Below, piece by piece: positions 27,516 to 35,395 of a DNA stretch of 64,000 nt. The position numbers and the translations under genes were made by a program. Under the pieces are notes generated by a model that was not told the DNA's origin, did no database searches, and worked only from the letters and a program-made list of their open reading frames with translations. The DNA comes from Candidatus Pedobacter colombiensis (GTDB lineage Bacteria > Bacteroidota > Bacteroidia > Sphingobacteriales > Sphingobacteriaceae), in contig CP119313.1 in NCBI GenBank assembly GCA_029202485.1, positions 248,001 through 312,000 of the forward strand, in the 5' to 3' direction. The first letter of the stretch is position 1, and the number at the start of each line of letters is the position of its first letter.

Positions 27516-28148
27516 TTACTTAAACTCGATTATGAAGTTTTCCAAAGGAGTCCTGACTTTTTTCATGTTTACCAACCAGTCACCGGCTTCATCTCTATAG
27601 CCAAGTGGTAATATGGTGGTACTACGTAAACCAAGTTGCTTTAAACCGAGTAATTCGTCTAATTTCTCAGGTTCAAATCCTTCCATTGGTGTAGCATCAA
27701 CTTTTAAAATCGCAGCTTCTGCAAGCGCTACACCAAAAGCGATGTAAGCTTGCTTAGCAGCATGGTGAAAATTCTCTTCAGTCGTTCTGTTGGTGTATAT
27801 TCCAATTAGATTGTTTACATAATCTGCGGTTGCAGAATCAGGCACACCCCTCTCATTATTAGTATAGGCAAAGACAGATCTGATGCGTTCTTCAGTATAG
27901 TTGTCCCATGCAGCAAAGATCAATACATGTGATGAATCTGTAATTTGCTGTTGGCCATAAGCTACAGCTTTAATTTTTTCCTTTAATTCAGGGTTGGTTA
28001 CCACAATGATTTTAAATGGCTGCAATCCAGATGATGTAGGGGCAAGACGTGCTGCAGCAAGAATCTGGTCAACTTTGTCTTGAGAAACTTTCTCACCATT
28101 CATTTTTTTTGTGGCATAACGCCAGTTTAATGCTTCTATTAAGCTCAT
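27516..28148 (-). CDS. Nitroreductase-family NAD(P)H oxidoreductase
   Basis: A 210-residue FMN flavoprotein of the NfsB/nitroreductase fold. Recognisable stretches are RYATKKMNGEKVSQDKVDQILAAARLAPTSSGLQPF-type N-terminus (FMN phosphate region), AAKQAYIAFGVALAEAAIL and DATPMEGFEPEKLDELL. It reduces nitroaromatics or quinones at the expense of NAD(P)H in the cytoplasm; the physiological substrate is unknown. It is monocistronic, with a clear terminator downstream. Confidence 0.88.
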   Translation of the reverse strand: MSLIEALNWRYATKKMNGEKVSQDKVDQILAAARLAPTSSGLQPFKIIVVTNPELKEKIKAVAYGQQQITDSSHVLIFAAWDNYTEERIRSVFAYTNNERGVPDSATADYVNNLIGIYTNRTTEENFHHAAKQAYIAFGVALAEAAILKVDATPMEGFEPEKLDELLGLKQLGLRSTTILPLGYRDEAGDWLVNMKKVRTPLENFIIEFK

Positions 28149-28417
28149 ATTCTAATAGTTAAATCAAATTTTATCAGGGTGCTGCTTTTTTTTTACCTTA
28201 AAAAAATAACAGTGTTAGCAAATGTACTGATGTTATAAATTCTGTAAAAAAAATCAAGAGGTTTTGACTTTTAAATGAAGAATGTCTTTTTATTATGCAT
28301 GCATAGTTATATATTAGCTAAAACTTACATTCATCAAGGATTGTTATGAATTAAAACGACAAGAATTTTGATAACAAAACAACTAACCAAATCATCAACC
28401 CTAAAAATCAAATACCA

Positions 28418-29623
28418 ATGAAAAAGATTTTATTAAGTTTTTTACTGGCTATTCCTGTATTGGGATTTTCACAGTCATTTCAGGTTAACCTTCAGGGGCA
28501 GAAGCAAACTGCCATGGGCGGTGCCGGCGCTGGACTAGCCTTAGACGAAGCTGCTGTGTTTTTTAATCCGGGAGCAGTTTCGTTCCTCAAAAAAAATGGA
28601 GTACAGGCCGGTATCAATGGTATCTGGCTTAAAACGGCTTTTAATGAAACCGGCTCCCCAATTACTGAATATAATAAAAATAAGGTGCCTACCCCTTTTG
28701 CAGCCTATGCCGTTTTTGGTTCTCCGGAAAGCCGTTTAAGATTTGGCCTTGGTGTCTATACTCCATTTGGGGGTGCGATGCACTGGAAGGAAGATTGGAC
28801 GGGAAAGTTTACTGTAACCTCTCTCGATTTGCGGGCGATCTATATTCAGCCAACGGTGAGTTTAAAGATTACGGATGGAATTGGTATTGGTGGTGGTTTG
28901 GTGTATGCTTTAGGGAAAGTAGATCTTAGAATGGCTGTTCCATATAGCAATAATGGGCAGCAGGGGACTGTGCGACTTGAAGGCACTTCGAAAGATTTTG
29001 GCTGGAATGCAGGTATCTTTATTAAAACAATTTCCGGAGTGTCAATCGGTGTTACTCACCGCTCTCAGGTATCAGCAAAAGTAGAGAACGGAGATGCAAC
29101 CTTTGCTAACATACCTTCTTCTGTACAACCATTGCTGCCGGCAACATTTAATGCAACTTTACCATTGCCTGCTACCAGTACTGTGGGTTTTGGTTTTTAT
29201 CCCTCTGAAAAGACTACCATGGCACTCGATGTGAATTGGGTATGGTGGCATACTTATAAAGATCTGGCCTTTTATTATAACAATGGTAATTCTACAATAT
29301 CAGCACGTAATTATCATGATGCTGCAACTTTTAGACTAGGTATACAGAATGAAACGAGTTCTTTTTTAACACTTAGGGCAGGTGTTGGCTACGCATTATC
29401 CCCAGTTAGCAAAGGCTATGTTACACCTGAAGTACCTGATGCCAACCGTGTTTTATTAAGTGCCGGTGTTGGTTTAAAACCATCAGAAAGATTTGGTGTT
29501 GATTTTTCTTTCTTATACGAGAACGTAAAATCCAGAACCGAAACCAATTTCGAAACCAAACTTAGCGGCACATTTAAAACTGTGGCCTACATCCCTGGTG
29601 TGGCATTATCTTATAAATTCTAA
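28418..29623 (+). CDS. FadL/OmpP1-type outer-membrane transporter
   Basis: A 401-residue outer-membrane beta-barrel with a signal peptide (MKKILLSFLLAIPVLGFSQ). The N-terminus QGQKQTAMGGAGAGLALDEAAVFFNPGA is the hallmark of FadL/TodX/OmpP1 transporters, where this segment forms the hatch. The rest is alternating strands ending in aromatic LSYKF. Relatives move long-chain fatty acids or hydrophobic compounds across the outer membrane. It is 18 nt ahead of a secreted SGNH hydrolase, and that pairing suggests the esterase releases lipid ligands for the porin. Confidence 0.88.
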   Translation: MKKILLSFLLAIPVLGFSQSFQVNLQGQKQTAMGGAGAGLALDEAAVFFNPGAVSFLKKNGVQAGINGIWLKTAFNETGSPITEYNKNKVPTPFAAYAVFGSPESRLRFGLGVYTPFGGAMHWKEDWTGKFTVTSLDLRAIYIQPTVSLKITDGIGIGGGLVYALGKVDLRMAVPYSNNGQQGTVRLEGTSKDFGWNAGIFIKTISGVSIGVTHRSQVSAKVENGDATFANIPSSVQPLLPATFNATLPLPATSTVGFGFYPSEKTTMALDVNWVWWHTYKDLAFYYNNGNSTISARNYHDAATFRLGIQNETSSFLTLRAGVGYALSPVSKGYVTPEVPDANRVLLSAGVGLKPSERFGVDFSFLYENVKSRTETNFETKLSGTFKTVAYIPGVALSYKF

Positions 29624-29641
29624 TTTTCAAATAGAAATATC

Positions 29642-30931
29642 ATGAACTCAACATACTTTTATAAAAGTGCGCTGGCACTAGCCATTCTGGGATTGGCATC
29701 CTGCAAACCTAGCATTGAGACCTTTACACCAAGTAAGGGAACCGCTGATTTTACACGTTATATTGCAATTGGAAATTCACTTACTGCCGGCTATGCAGAT
29801 GGCGGCTTATATCTGGAAGGACAACAGAATTCTTTTCCGGGGATGATTGCCGAGCAAATGAAAGCTGTTGGTGGCGGTAGTTTTAGTACGCCCTTCTTTC
29901 CTGCCGATAAAGCAAATGGTACAGGTTATCTTAAATTAACGGCATTAGTTAATGGAGTACCTACTATTACCACGGAAACATCTAATTTGGCCATAGTTGG
30001 ACAAGTGGGGGCGGTAACGTTATATACCAAGTATACAGGTGAGATTAACAATTATGGTGTGCCAGGGATTAGATTGGTCGATGCCAGGACACCCGGATAT
30101 GCGAATGCAAACGGTCTTTATGAACGGTTGCTAACTGGAGCGTATGGTACTAATCCTACAGCTTATCTTGACTTTGCAACAGCTAAGCCATGGACATTTT
30201 TTAGCAATTGGCTAGGTAACAATGATATCCTGGGTTATGCTTCTGCAGGAGCAACAGGGACGCCACCAACAGATAAGGCTTTATTTACGCGTGAGTACAA
30301 TGCAGTAATCGATAAACTGACTTCAACAGGAGCTAAAGGGGTGGTAGCTACTATTCCCAATGTTACCTCAACGGCATATTTTAATACGGTTACTTTACAA
30401 ACTCTGCTTGCTGCTATTAATGCTACTCCGGCAGGCGCAAATGTAAAAGATATTTATATTCAGCCAGGCGTGGGCACACCCAGAGCTGCTACGGCTGGTG
30501 ACTTGTTTATTTTACCGTTAAGTTCTGCTGGTGTAATAGGTGTGCCAAATGGTTTAGGCATACCTTATGGTCTGGACCCACGCAATCCGGTGGAAAGTAA
30601 ATATGTGCTGGATATGGGCGAGGTACTGATTGTAAATGATTACATCGCGTCTTACAACAATACCATTAAGAGTATAGCTAATGCAAAAGGCCTGGCGATA
30701 ATGGATGCCTATGCTTTGTTAAATGAATACGCTAAAGGTAGAGAGGTGAATGGTATTCCGATTAGCGGGGCATTTATTCAGGGCAATCTTTTCTCATTGG
30801 ATGGGATACACTTAACACCACTGGGCTATGCGATAACAGCTAATGCTTTTATTTCGGCCATTAACGCTAAATATGGTTCAAGTATTCCAATTGTAGATGT
30901 TACCAGGTATAGAGGAGTTAAATATCCTTAA
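29642..30931 (+). CDS. SGNH/GDSL hydrolase, surface lipoprotein
   Basis: A 429-residue lipoprotein with lipobox LGLASC (Cys about residue 21). The SGNH blocks are present: block I GNSLTAG with nucleophile Ser, block III GNND in WLGNNDI, and block V DGIHLTPLG with the Asp/His pair. It is a predicted esterase or lipase on the outer membrane. It is cotranscribed with the FadL-type porin and ends in a strong terminator, so the two genes form a unit. Confidence 0.85.
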   Translation: MNSTYFYKSALALAILGLASCKPSIETFTPSKGTADFTRYIAIGNSLTAGYADGGLYLEGQQNSFPGMIAEQMKAVGGGSFSTPFFPADKANGTGYLKLTALVNGVPTITTETSNLAIVGQVGAVTLYTKYTGEINNYGVPGIRLVDARTPGYANANGLYERLLTGAYGTNPTAYLDFATAKPWTFFSNWLGNNDILGYASAGATGTPPTDKALFTREYNAVIDKLTSTGAKGVVATIPNVTSTAYFNTVTLQTLLAAINATPAGANVKDIYIQPGVGTPRAATAGDLFILPLSSAGVIGVPNGLGIPYGLDPRNPVESKYVLDMGEVLIVNDYIASYNNTIKSIANAKGLAIMDAYALLNEYAKGREVNGIPISGAFIQGNLFSLDGIHLTPLGYAITANAFISAINAKYGSSIPIVDVTRYRGVKYP

Positions 30932-30939
30932 CATAAAAA

Positions 30940-31002
30940 GTCCGCAATTTCATCAATTGTGGACATGCCCCAAAAAGTTAGACACTTTTTGGGGCATTTT
31001 TT
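30940..31002 (+). terminator. Tandem hairpin terminator
   Basis: Two adjacent stems. The first is 30940-30949 with 30955-30964 (one G-T pair). The second is a perfect 14-bp stem, 30965-30978 with 30984-30997, followed by six Ts. It ends the porin/SGNH operon, 12 nt before the convergent phhB stop. Confidence 0.85.
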
Positions 31003-31013
31003 ATGAGTGTTGG

Positions 31014-31280
31014 TTAATCTACACCAAGTAGCTTATCTATTTCTGTTGCAAGGCTTCGGTCCTTTTCCGTAACTACATCTCCGGCATCGTGGGTCGATAA
31101 CCAGATCTCTACCTTGTTCCATTCGTTGGTCCACTTAGGATGATGGTTGTGCTTCTCTGCTAAAAAGGCTACGCGAACCATAAAACTAAAAGCCTCTTCA
31201 AAATCTTTAAAAATGACAACTTTATAGAGCTTTTTATCCTTTTCTTCCCATTGTTTTTGCAGGATCTTTTCCATGATCAT
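31014..31280 (-). CDS. phhB: Pterin-4a-carbinolamine dehydratase
   Basis: An 88-residue protein of the PCD/DCoH family, with the catalytic histidine motif EKHNHHPKW and the following [17 protein letters not shown] segment (exactly VWLSTH-type pattern with T-D at the end). It regenerates the pterin cofactor of aromatic amino-acid hydroxylases, although no such hydroxylase is in the window. Two nearby starts are possible (31280 or 31274). Confidence 0.9.
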   Translation of the reverse strand: MIMEKILQKQWEEKDKKLYKVVIFKDFEEAFSFMVRVAFLAEKHNHHPKWTNEWNKVEIWLSTHDAGDVVTEKDRSLATEIDKLLGVD

Positions 31281-31346
31281 ATACTAGCGAGGTTGCCAGA
31301 TTACAACCCGATTATGAAAACAAAATAATGGTTTATAAGTTTTATT

Positions 31347-31946
31347 TTAGTGCTTTAACTTGGATTTAAACAACTTCTCTAACTTTTCCATCTTTGGTAA
31401 AATCACCAGGCGGCAATAGGGTTGGTTCCTGTTTTTGTTGAAATAATCCTGATGATAACTTTCTGCTACATAAAATGGGCCAGCTTTACTGATTTCGGTC
31501 ACGATAGGCCTGTCAAAAGCCTTGGTGTCATTCAACTCTTTTTTATAATTTTCAGCAATTCGCCTTTGTTCATCATTGTGATAAAATATTACGGAACGGT
31601 ACTGTGTGCCTACATCAGCACCCTGACGATTTAAGGTAGTAGGGTCGTGGCTTTTCCAAAAAACCTCGAGTAGCTCATCATACTTGATTTTGAGCGGATC
31701 ATATGTAACTTCTATCACTTCAGCATGGCCGGTGGTTCCGGTACATACATCTTCATAAGATGGATTGGCTACATGGCCACCTTCATATCCTGACCGTACA
31801 TTCACGACGCCATTAAGTTTTTGGAATAAAGCTTCCGAACACCAGAAACAACCCATTCCAAAAGTTGCTTTCTGTAAATTCTTAGACTGTGCATCTGCAC
31901 CAAATGCTGATAAGAGAACTATAATCATAATTGATAAATACTTCAT
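31347..31946 (-). CDS. msrA: Peptide-methionine (S)-S-oxide reductase MsrA, exported
   Basis: A 199-residue MsrA with the catalytic motif GCFWC. Downstream family segments are SGYEGGHVANPSYEDVC, TGHAEVIEV and GTQYRSVIF. The start at 31946 gives a signal peptide (MKYLSIMIIVLLSAFGADAQ), implying a periplasmic enzyme that repairs oxidised methionine. A longer frame to 32069 would bury that signal behind 41 unrelated residues and is rejected. There is no fused MsrB domain. Confidence 0.92.
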   Translation of the reverse strand: MKYLSIMIIVLLSAFGADAQSKNLQKATFGMGCFWCSEALFQKLNGVVNVRSGYEGGHVANPSYEDVCTGTTGHAEVIEVTYDPLKIKYDELLEVFWKSHDPTTLNRQGADVGTQYRSVIFYHNDEQRRIAENYKKELNDTKAFDRPIVTEISKAGPFYVAESYHQDYFNKNRNQPYCRLVILPKMEKLEKLFKSKLKH

Positions 31947-32194
31947 AACCGTAATGAATAAAATGAGATTTATCCCTCCTATAAAGTTACGCAAGACAAG
32001 GGCTTTTAGTTTTTTTGTCTGTAAATACATGGCTAACTTTACAATCTGCTGATAATTTATGGATTTCAAGCTTGAAGTGTTAGTAACTTAAGTTTTTTAT
32101 TTGCAGTTCTTTATGTGGGTTGCATTTGTATATTTAATGTTTATTAACAATTGTTTCTTAAATTAGTGGTTATTAGCTATATAAATTAAAGATT

Positions 32195-33157
32195 ATGTCT
32201 ACACCTTATATTCCCTGTTTAGACCTGGGTTCGTACATCGATGGAAATGAATCACAGCGTAAAAAATTCTCTGATGAATTGGGCAGAGCGTTCAATGATT
32301 CCGGCTTCGTAACGATTACCAATCATGGCGTGAGTCAGGAGTTGATCGATAAGCTGTATCAAAATATACAAGCTGCATTTGGTCTTTCTCCTGAACAAAA
32401 AAAGAAATACGAAAAAGTTGAACTTGCAGGACAGCGCGGATATACCAGTCCAGGTAAAGAAACTGCAAAAGGAGCAAAAACTGCTGATTTAAAAGAGTTT
32501 TGGCAGATTGGTCAGGAAGTAATGGATAATGATCCGATAAAAGCGCAGTATCCGGATAATGAATATCTGGAAGAAATTCCTGAATTTAATGCGGTAACAA
32601 GAGAGATTTATCAGCGTTTGGAAGGTAACGGTAAACATTTACTTCGTGCTATCGCTACTTATTTAAACTTACCGATTGATTATTTTGATAAGCATGTTCA
32701 CAATGGGAACTCTATATTAAGAGGTATTCATTATTTCCCTATTGAACATCCTGAAGCTTTACCTGATGATGCGGTTCGTGCCGGTGCGCATGAAGACATT
32801 AACTTAATCACTTTGTTGATTGGTGCCAGTGCTGATGGTTTAGAAGTATTGACCAGAAGTAATGAATGGTTGCCAATTAAGGCTCATCATACAGATATTG
32901 TGGTGAATGTAGGTGATATGCTGCAACGCTTAACCAATAACAAATTACGTTCAACTACCCACAGGGTTGTAAACCCCCCACGCGAGTTGATGAAAACTTC
33001 AAGATTCTCTGTACCTTTCTTTTTACATCCAAGAAGCGATATGGATTTAACAAGTTTGTCATCTTGTATTGATGCTGAACATCCGAAAGTATATGCAGAT
33101 ATGACTGCCGGTGAATATTTGGATGAACGGTTAAGAGAGATCGGTCTTAAGAAATAA
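32195..33157 (+). CDS. Isopenicillin-N-synthase-like 2-oxoglutarate/Fe(II) oxygenase
   Basis: A 320-residue non-haem iron dioxygenase. The N-terminal DIOX_N segment is IPCLDLGSYI...GFVTITNHGV. The iron ligands are the His and Asp of AHEDINLITLL and the His of STTHRVVNPP, and the 2-oxoglutarate-binding R-x-S is RFSVPFFLHP. Substrates of this family range from small molecules to hormones; the actual substrate is unknown. It is monocistronic with a strong terminator. Confidence 0.87.
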   Translation: MSTPYIPCLDLGSYIDGNESQRKKFSDELGRAFNDSGFVTITNHGVSQELIDKLYQNIQAAFGLSPEQKKKYEKVELAGQRGYTSPGKETAKGAKTADLKEFWQIGQEVMDNDPIKAQYPDNEYLEEIPEFNAVTREIYQRLEGNGKHLLRAIATYLNLPIDYFDKHVHNGNSILRGIHYFPIEHPEALPDDAVRAGAHEDINLITLLIGASADGLEVLTRSNEWLPIKAHHTDIVVNVGDMLQRLTNNKLRSTTHRVVNPPRELMKTSRFSVPFFLHPRSDMDLTSLSSCIDAEHPKVYADMTAGEYLDERLREIGLKK

Positions 33158-33161
33158 TATT

Positions 33162-33196
33162 AAAAAAGAGTGCCCGCAATGGGCACTCTTTTTTTC
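33162..33196 (+). terminator. Terminator after the oxygenase gene
   Basis: Perfect stem AAAAAGAGTGCCC (33163-33175) and GGGCACTCTTTTT (from 33181), loop GCAAT, ending in a T-run. Confidence 0.88.
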
Positions 33197-33390
33197 TTAC
33201 AAGCAAGCGGTGGGATTTTCTATAGGTATATGTAGGGCCACCTATCCATAGGGCTATGGAGTATGTGGTATGCTGCCTTGCTTCATGAGTGTAAGTTTTT
33301 TTGGGCATAGGATATTGGCAGCGTTCAATATTTGCCCAATTCTGGTAACTAGCGTTTCCGGTTCTCCATACTTTGTTTAGATTTTAAGTT

Positions 33391-34533
33391 TTAACATGTT
33401 AATAGGTGTGAAGCCTCGATGAACTTTAAAAGATGTTTGAGATTTTCAGATGTCTCCATCTTGTTTTTTGCTTTAATGGTTTTTGTTGAGCTTAAACAGA
33501 TCGCTGTCCATTCATCAACTTGTTTTTTCCATTCATGCATTTTTTTATGCTCGAAAAAGTTACTTATGGCTAAAAATGGATGATTAAGCTCCTGTTTATT
33601 TAAGGTTACGATTCGTCTTTTCTTGCCATTGCTTAGTGCTCTCTTCTTAGCGGCAGTTTCAATTTCATCCTTTCGTGTCAAAAGCCAGATGCAATCAATT
33701 AACTGCTTTAAACACTCAGTGAAAAAGAGAATGTTGCCAGGATTGTCAGCTTTAACCCAAAAGTTTTTATCATAAAAACTCTTCTCCAATATTTTTACAC
33801 TTTCGTATACTCGCTCAAACCTGAGATCATAGAAATATAAGCCTCTAATGTAAGCAGCCGGGTTTGCAATAGATTCCTTACTTAGTGTTGTGGTATGATC
33901 CGTGTTAGTCGCGAATTTAATAGCCTTGCAATGCCTGGATTTTTGATTTGAATGGTTAATGTAAATACTTGACCCATGTTCGATTAAGCATTCAAGCTTC
34001 AGAAAATCATCCACTACATTATATTCGGGTAAAGTAAAATAGGTAAACTTATTACCACTCATATAGGATGCATTTAAGGCCAGTTGCAGATAACCCTGAA
34101 TATTGTATTTAATAAAGGATAGCGATCTGGACTTGTAGAAGGATTTTACATTGTTTTTTGCTGGGACTTTATGAATGCTTTGTCTGCAGTTAAGCATGGT
34201 GTTAAAATTGTTCATTAACCCGCCGGATGTTTTGATTGATAAATGAGGGGTATGGAGGGCAACACAAAGCTCGGGCTGGTAAGTCTTAATCAACCATAGA
34301 GCATCTATTAGTCTGATTAAATCGATATAGATCCGGTTAAAATTAGCTGCTCCGGCTTTTCTCCATTGCTGGTCATTGTAGATGCTCTGGAAAAAATGCC
34401 ATAGGTTTTCCTTAAAGCTTTTCAGGCCTCTTTTCTTGTATATAGCTTCAAGTACGGATAGTGGATTTTTGATTTCCTGTTTTGTTAGCGAGCTAACATG
34501 ATTCCCATAACAACAAAATTGGCCGTAATTCAT
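33391..34533 (-). CDS. Unrecognised protein built from three ~70-residue repeats
   Basis: A 380-residue cytoplasmic protein that I do not recognise. It contains three copies of a module at about residues 15-82, 216-285 and 310-378. Each begins with [ST]L[TSN]K[QE] followed by an NP/HP dipeptide (SLTKQEIKNP, TLSKESIANP, TLNKQELNHP). The first two also share a W/F-x-KA element and an L-I-D-x-x-W-L ending. Between repeats 1 and 2 is a region (about 135-195) with aromatic strands. No catalytic motif, signal or membrane segment is visible. It is transcribed divergently from an S24-type repressor, and the shared intergenic DNA carries paired operators, so repression by that protein is likely. Confidence 0.7.
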   Translation of the reverse strand: MNYGQFCCYGNHVSSLTKQEIKNPLSVLEAIYKKRGLKSFKENLWHFFQSIYNDQQWRKAGAANFNRIYIDLIRLIDALWLIKTYQPELCVALHTPHLSIKTSGGLMNNFNTMLNCRQSIHKVPAKNNVKSFYKSRSLSFIKYNIQGYLQLALNASYMSGNKFTYFTLPEYNVVDDFLKLECLIEHGSSIYINHSNQKSRHCKAIKFATNTDHTTTLSKESIANPAAYIRGLYFYDLRFERVYESVKILEKSFYDKNFWVKADNPGNILFFTECLKQLIDCIWLLTRKDEIETAAKKRALSNGKKRRIVTLNKQELNHPFLAISNFFEHKKMHEWKKQVDEWTAICLSSTKTIKAKNKMETSENLKHLLKFIEASHLLTC

Positions 34534-34595
34534 AATCTGGATTTGGTTAGTATTTTACTTATAGTAAGTTTTGTATCTTGCCGCAACTAATAAAA

Positions 34596-34603
34596 CAAAC
34601 TTA
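34596..34603 (-). promoter_or_regulatory. Possible -7 element for the three-repeat gene
   Basis: Minus-strand TAAGTTTG matches TAnnTTTG. The proximal operator starts 2 bp away and the distal operator covers the -33 region, the geometry expected for repression. Confidence 0.4.
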
Positions 34604-34604
34604 C

Positions 34605-34637
34605 AGTCTTTTGACTATATAAAGAAGTCAAAAGACT
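34605..34637. promoter_or_regulatory. Paired inverted operators of the S24-type repressor
   Basis: AGTCTTTTGACT at 34605-34616 and its exact reverse complement AGTCAAAAGACT at 34626-34637, separated by 9 bp. Each 12-mer is itself a short palindrome (AGTC/GACT around four T or A), and their centres are 21 bp apart, two turns of helix. They lie between the divergent genes, 18 bp before the repressor start. Confidence 0.65.
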
Positions 34638-34655
34638 ATTAAAGATAATATTATT

Positions 34656-35345
34656 TTGAAAGAACTTGATCCTCAGTCGATTAAAATTGGCCTGCGTTTA
34701 AAAGAGCTGCGTGAGCTTACAGGGAAAGGCCCAAAGGAGTATTATAGTCCACTTAATCGGAATGTCAGTAATTATGTGGCCATTGAACATGGTAAACGGT
34801 CAATTGGTCCAAGACTAATAAAAGAGGTCTCGGACTATTATCATATTAATCCGGAATGGATACGAACAGGTAAGGGAGAGGTGTTTGTTGAAACTCAGGC
34901 TGCTGAAGTGGGGTTGGTTGTTGAACCAGAAGAGAAAGGTGTTCCTTTCTTTAATGTAAACCTGTCCGAAATATCCTTTGGTACTTATGGCGTGTTGGGT
35001 GAAGCTCCCGAATATTACGTTAACTTCAGGCCGTTCAATGACTGTGATGCCTATTTGCCGATATATGGGGATAGTATGTATCCCAAATATGCAAGTGGTG
35101 AAATTATTGCCATCCGGGAGATTACAAACTTTAATGTGCTTCAATGGGGAGAGGCCTACCTGGTAGTCGCTGATGAACGTGCTAATCATATGACTACAGT
35201 GAAATTGATTTTTGAGCATCCCGATCAAAAAAAGATTATCCTTCGTTCCTCAAATCCTAATTTCAAGGGAGATACTGTGATTGACAGAGCTTCTATTCAA
35301 AAGATGTTTTTGATAAAAGGTAAAGTCACCCGTAATCAATTGTAA
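34656..35345 (+). CDS. XRE-type repressor with S24/LexA-like C-terminus
   Basis: A 229-residue protein. The N-terminus (about 5-70) is an XRE helix-turn-helix (IGLRLKELRELTG, NVSNYVAIEHGKRSIG, ISPEWIRTGKGE-type end). The C-terminus (about 115-225) is an S24 peptidase-like domain with YGDSMYPKYASGEIIAIR, in which S of GDSM is the nucleophile position and the second-lysine strand is near TTVKLIF. This is the CI/LexA architecture. The start is TTG at 34656. No phage genes are nearby, so this looks like a domesticated or stand-alone switch. Confidence 0.82.
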   Translation: MKELDPQSIKIGLRLKELRELTGKGPKEYYSPLNRNVSNYVAIEHGKRSIGPRLIKEVSDYYHINPEWIRTGKGEVFVETQAAEVGLVVEPEEKGVPFFNVNLSEISFGTYGVLGEAPEYYVNFRPFNDCDAYLPIYGDSMYPKYASGEIIAIREITNFNVLQWGEAYLVVADERANHMTTVKLIFEHPDQKKIILRSSNPNFKGDTVIDRASIQKMFLIKGKVTRNQL

Positions 35346-35350
35346 ATAGA

Positions 35351-35392
35351 TCATGCCCTTCTTAAAGCAAAATAGCCTCCGGAAGGGCATGA
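35351..35392. terminator. Hairpin between convergent genes
   Basis: Perfect 11-bp arms TCATGCCCTTC (35351-35361) and GAAGGGCATGA (35382-35392) around a 20-nt loop. There is no strong T-run on either side, so terminator activity is moderate at best. Confidence 0.45.
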
Positions 35393-35395
35393 AGA

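Noticed and set aside
31947..32069. N-terminal extension of msrA
   Set aside because: It would place 41 unrelated residues before a complete signal peptide.
33246..33259. Small palindrome CCATAG-GG-CTATGG
   Set aside because: Six-bp arms alone, no T-run and no nearby start; likely chance.
33391..34533. Assignment of the three-repeat protein to the RteC family
   Set aside because: I considered it because of size and phylum, but no RteC motif is apparent and the three internal repeats do not fit.
34656..35345. Prophage around the S24 repressor
   Set aside because: No integrase, structural or lysis genes are found within several kb on either side.
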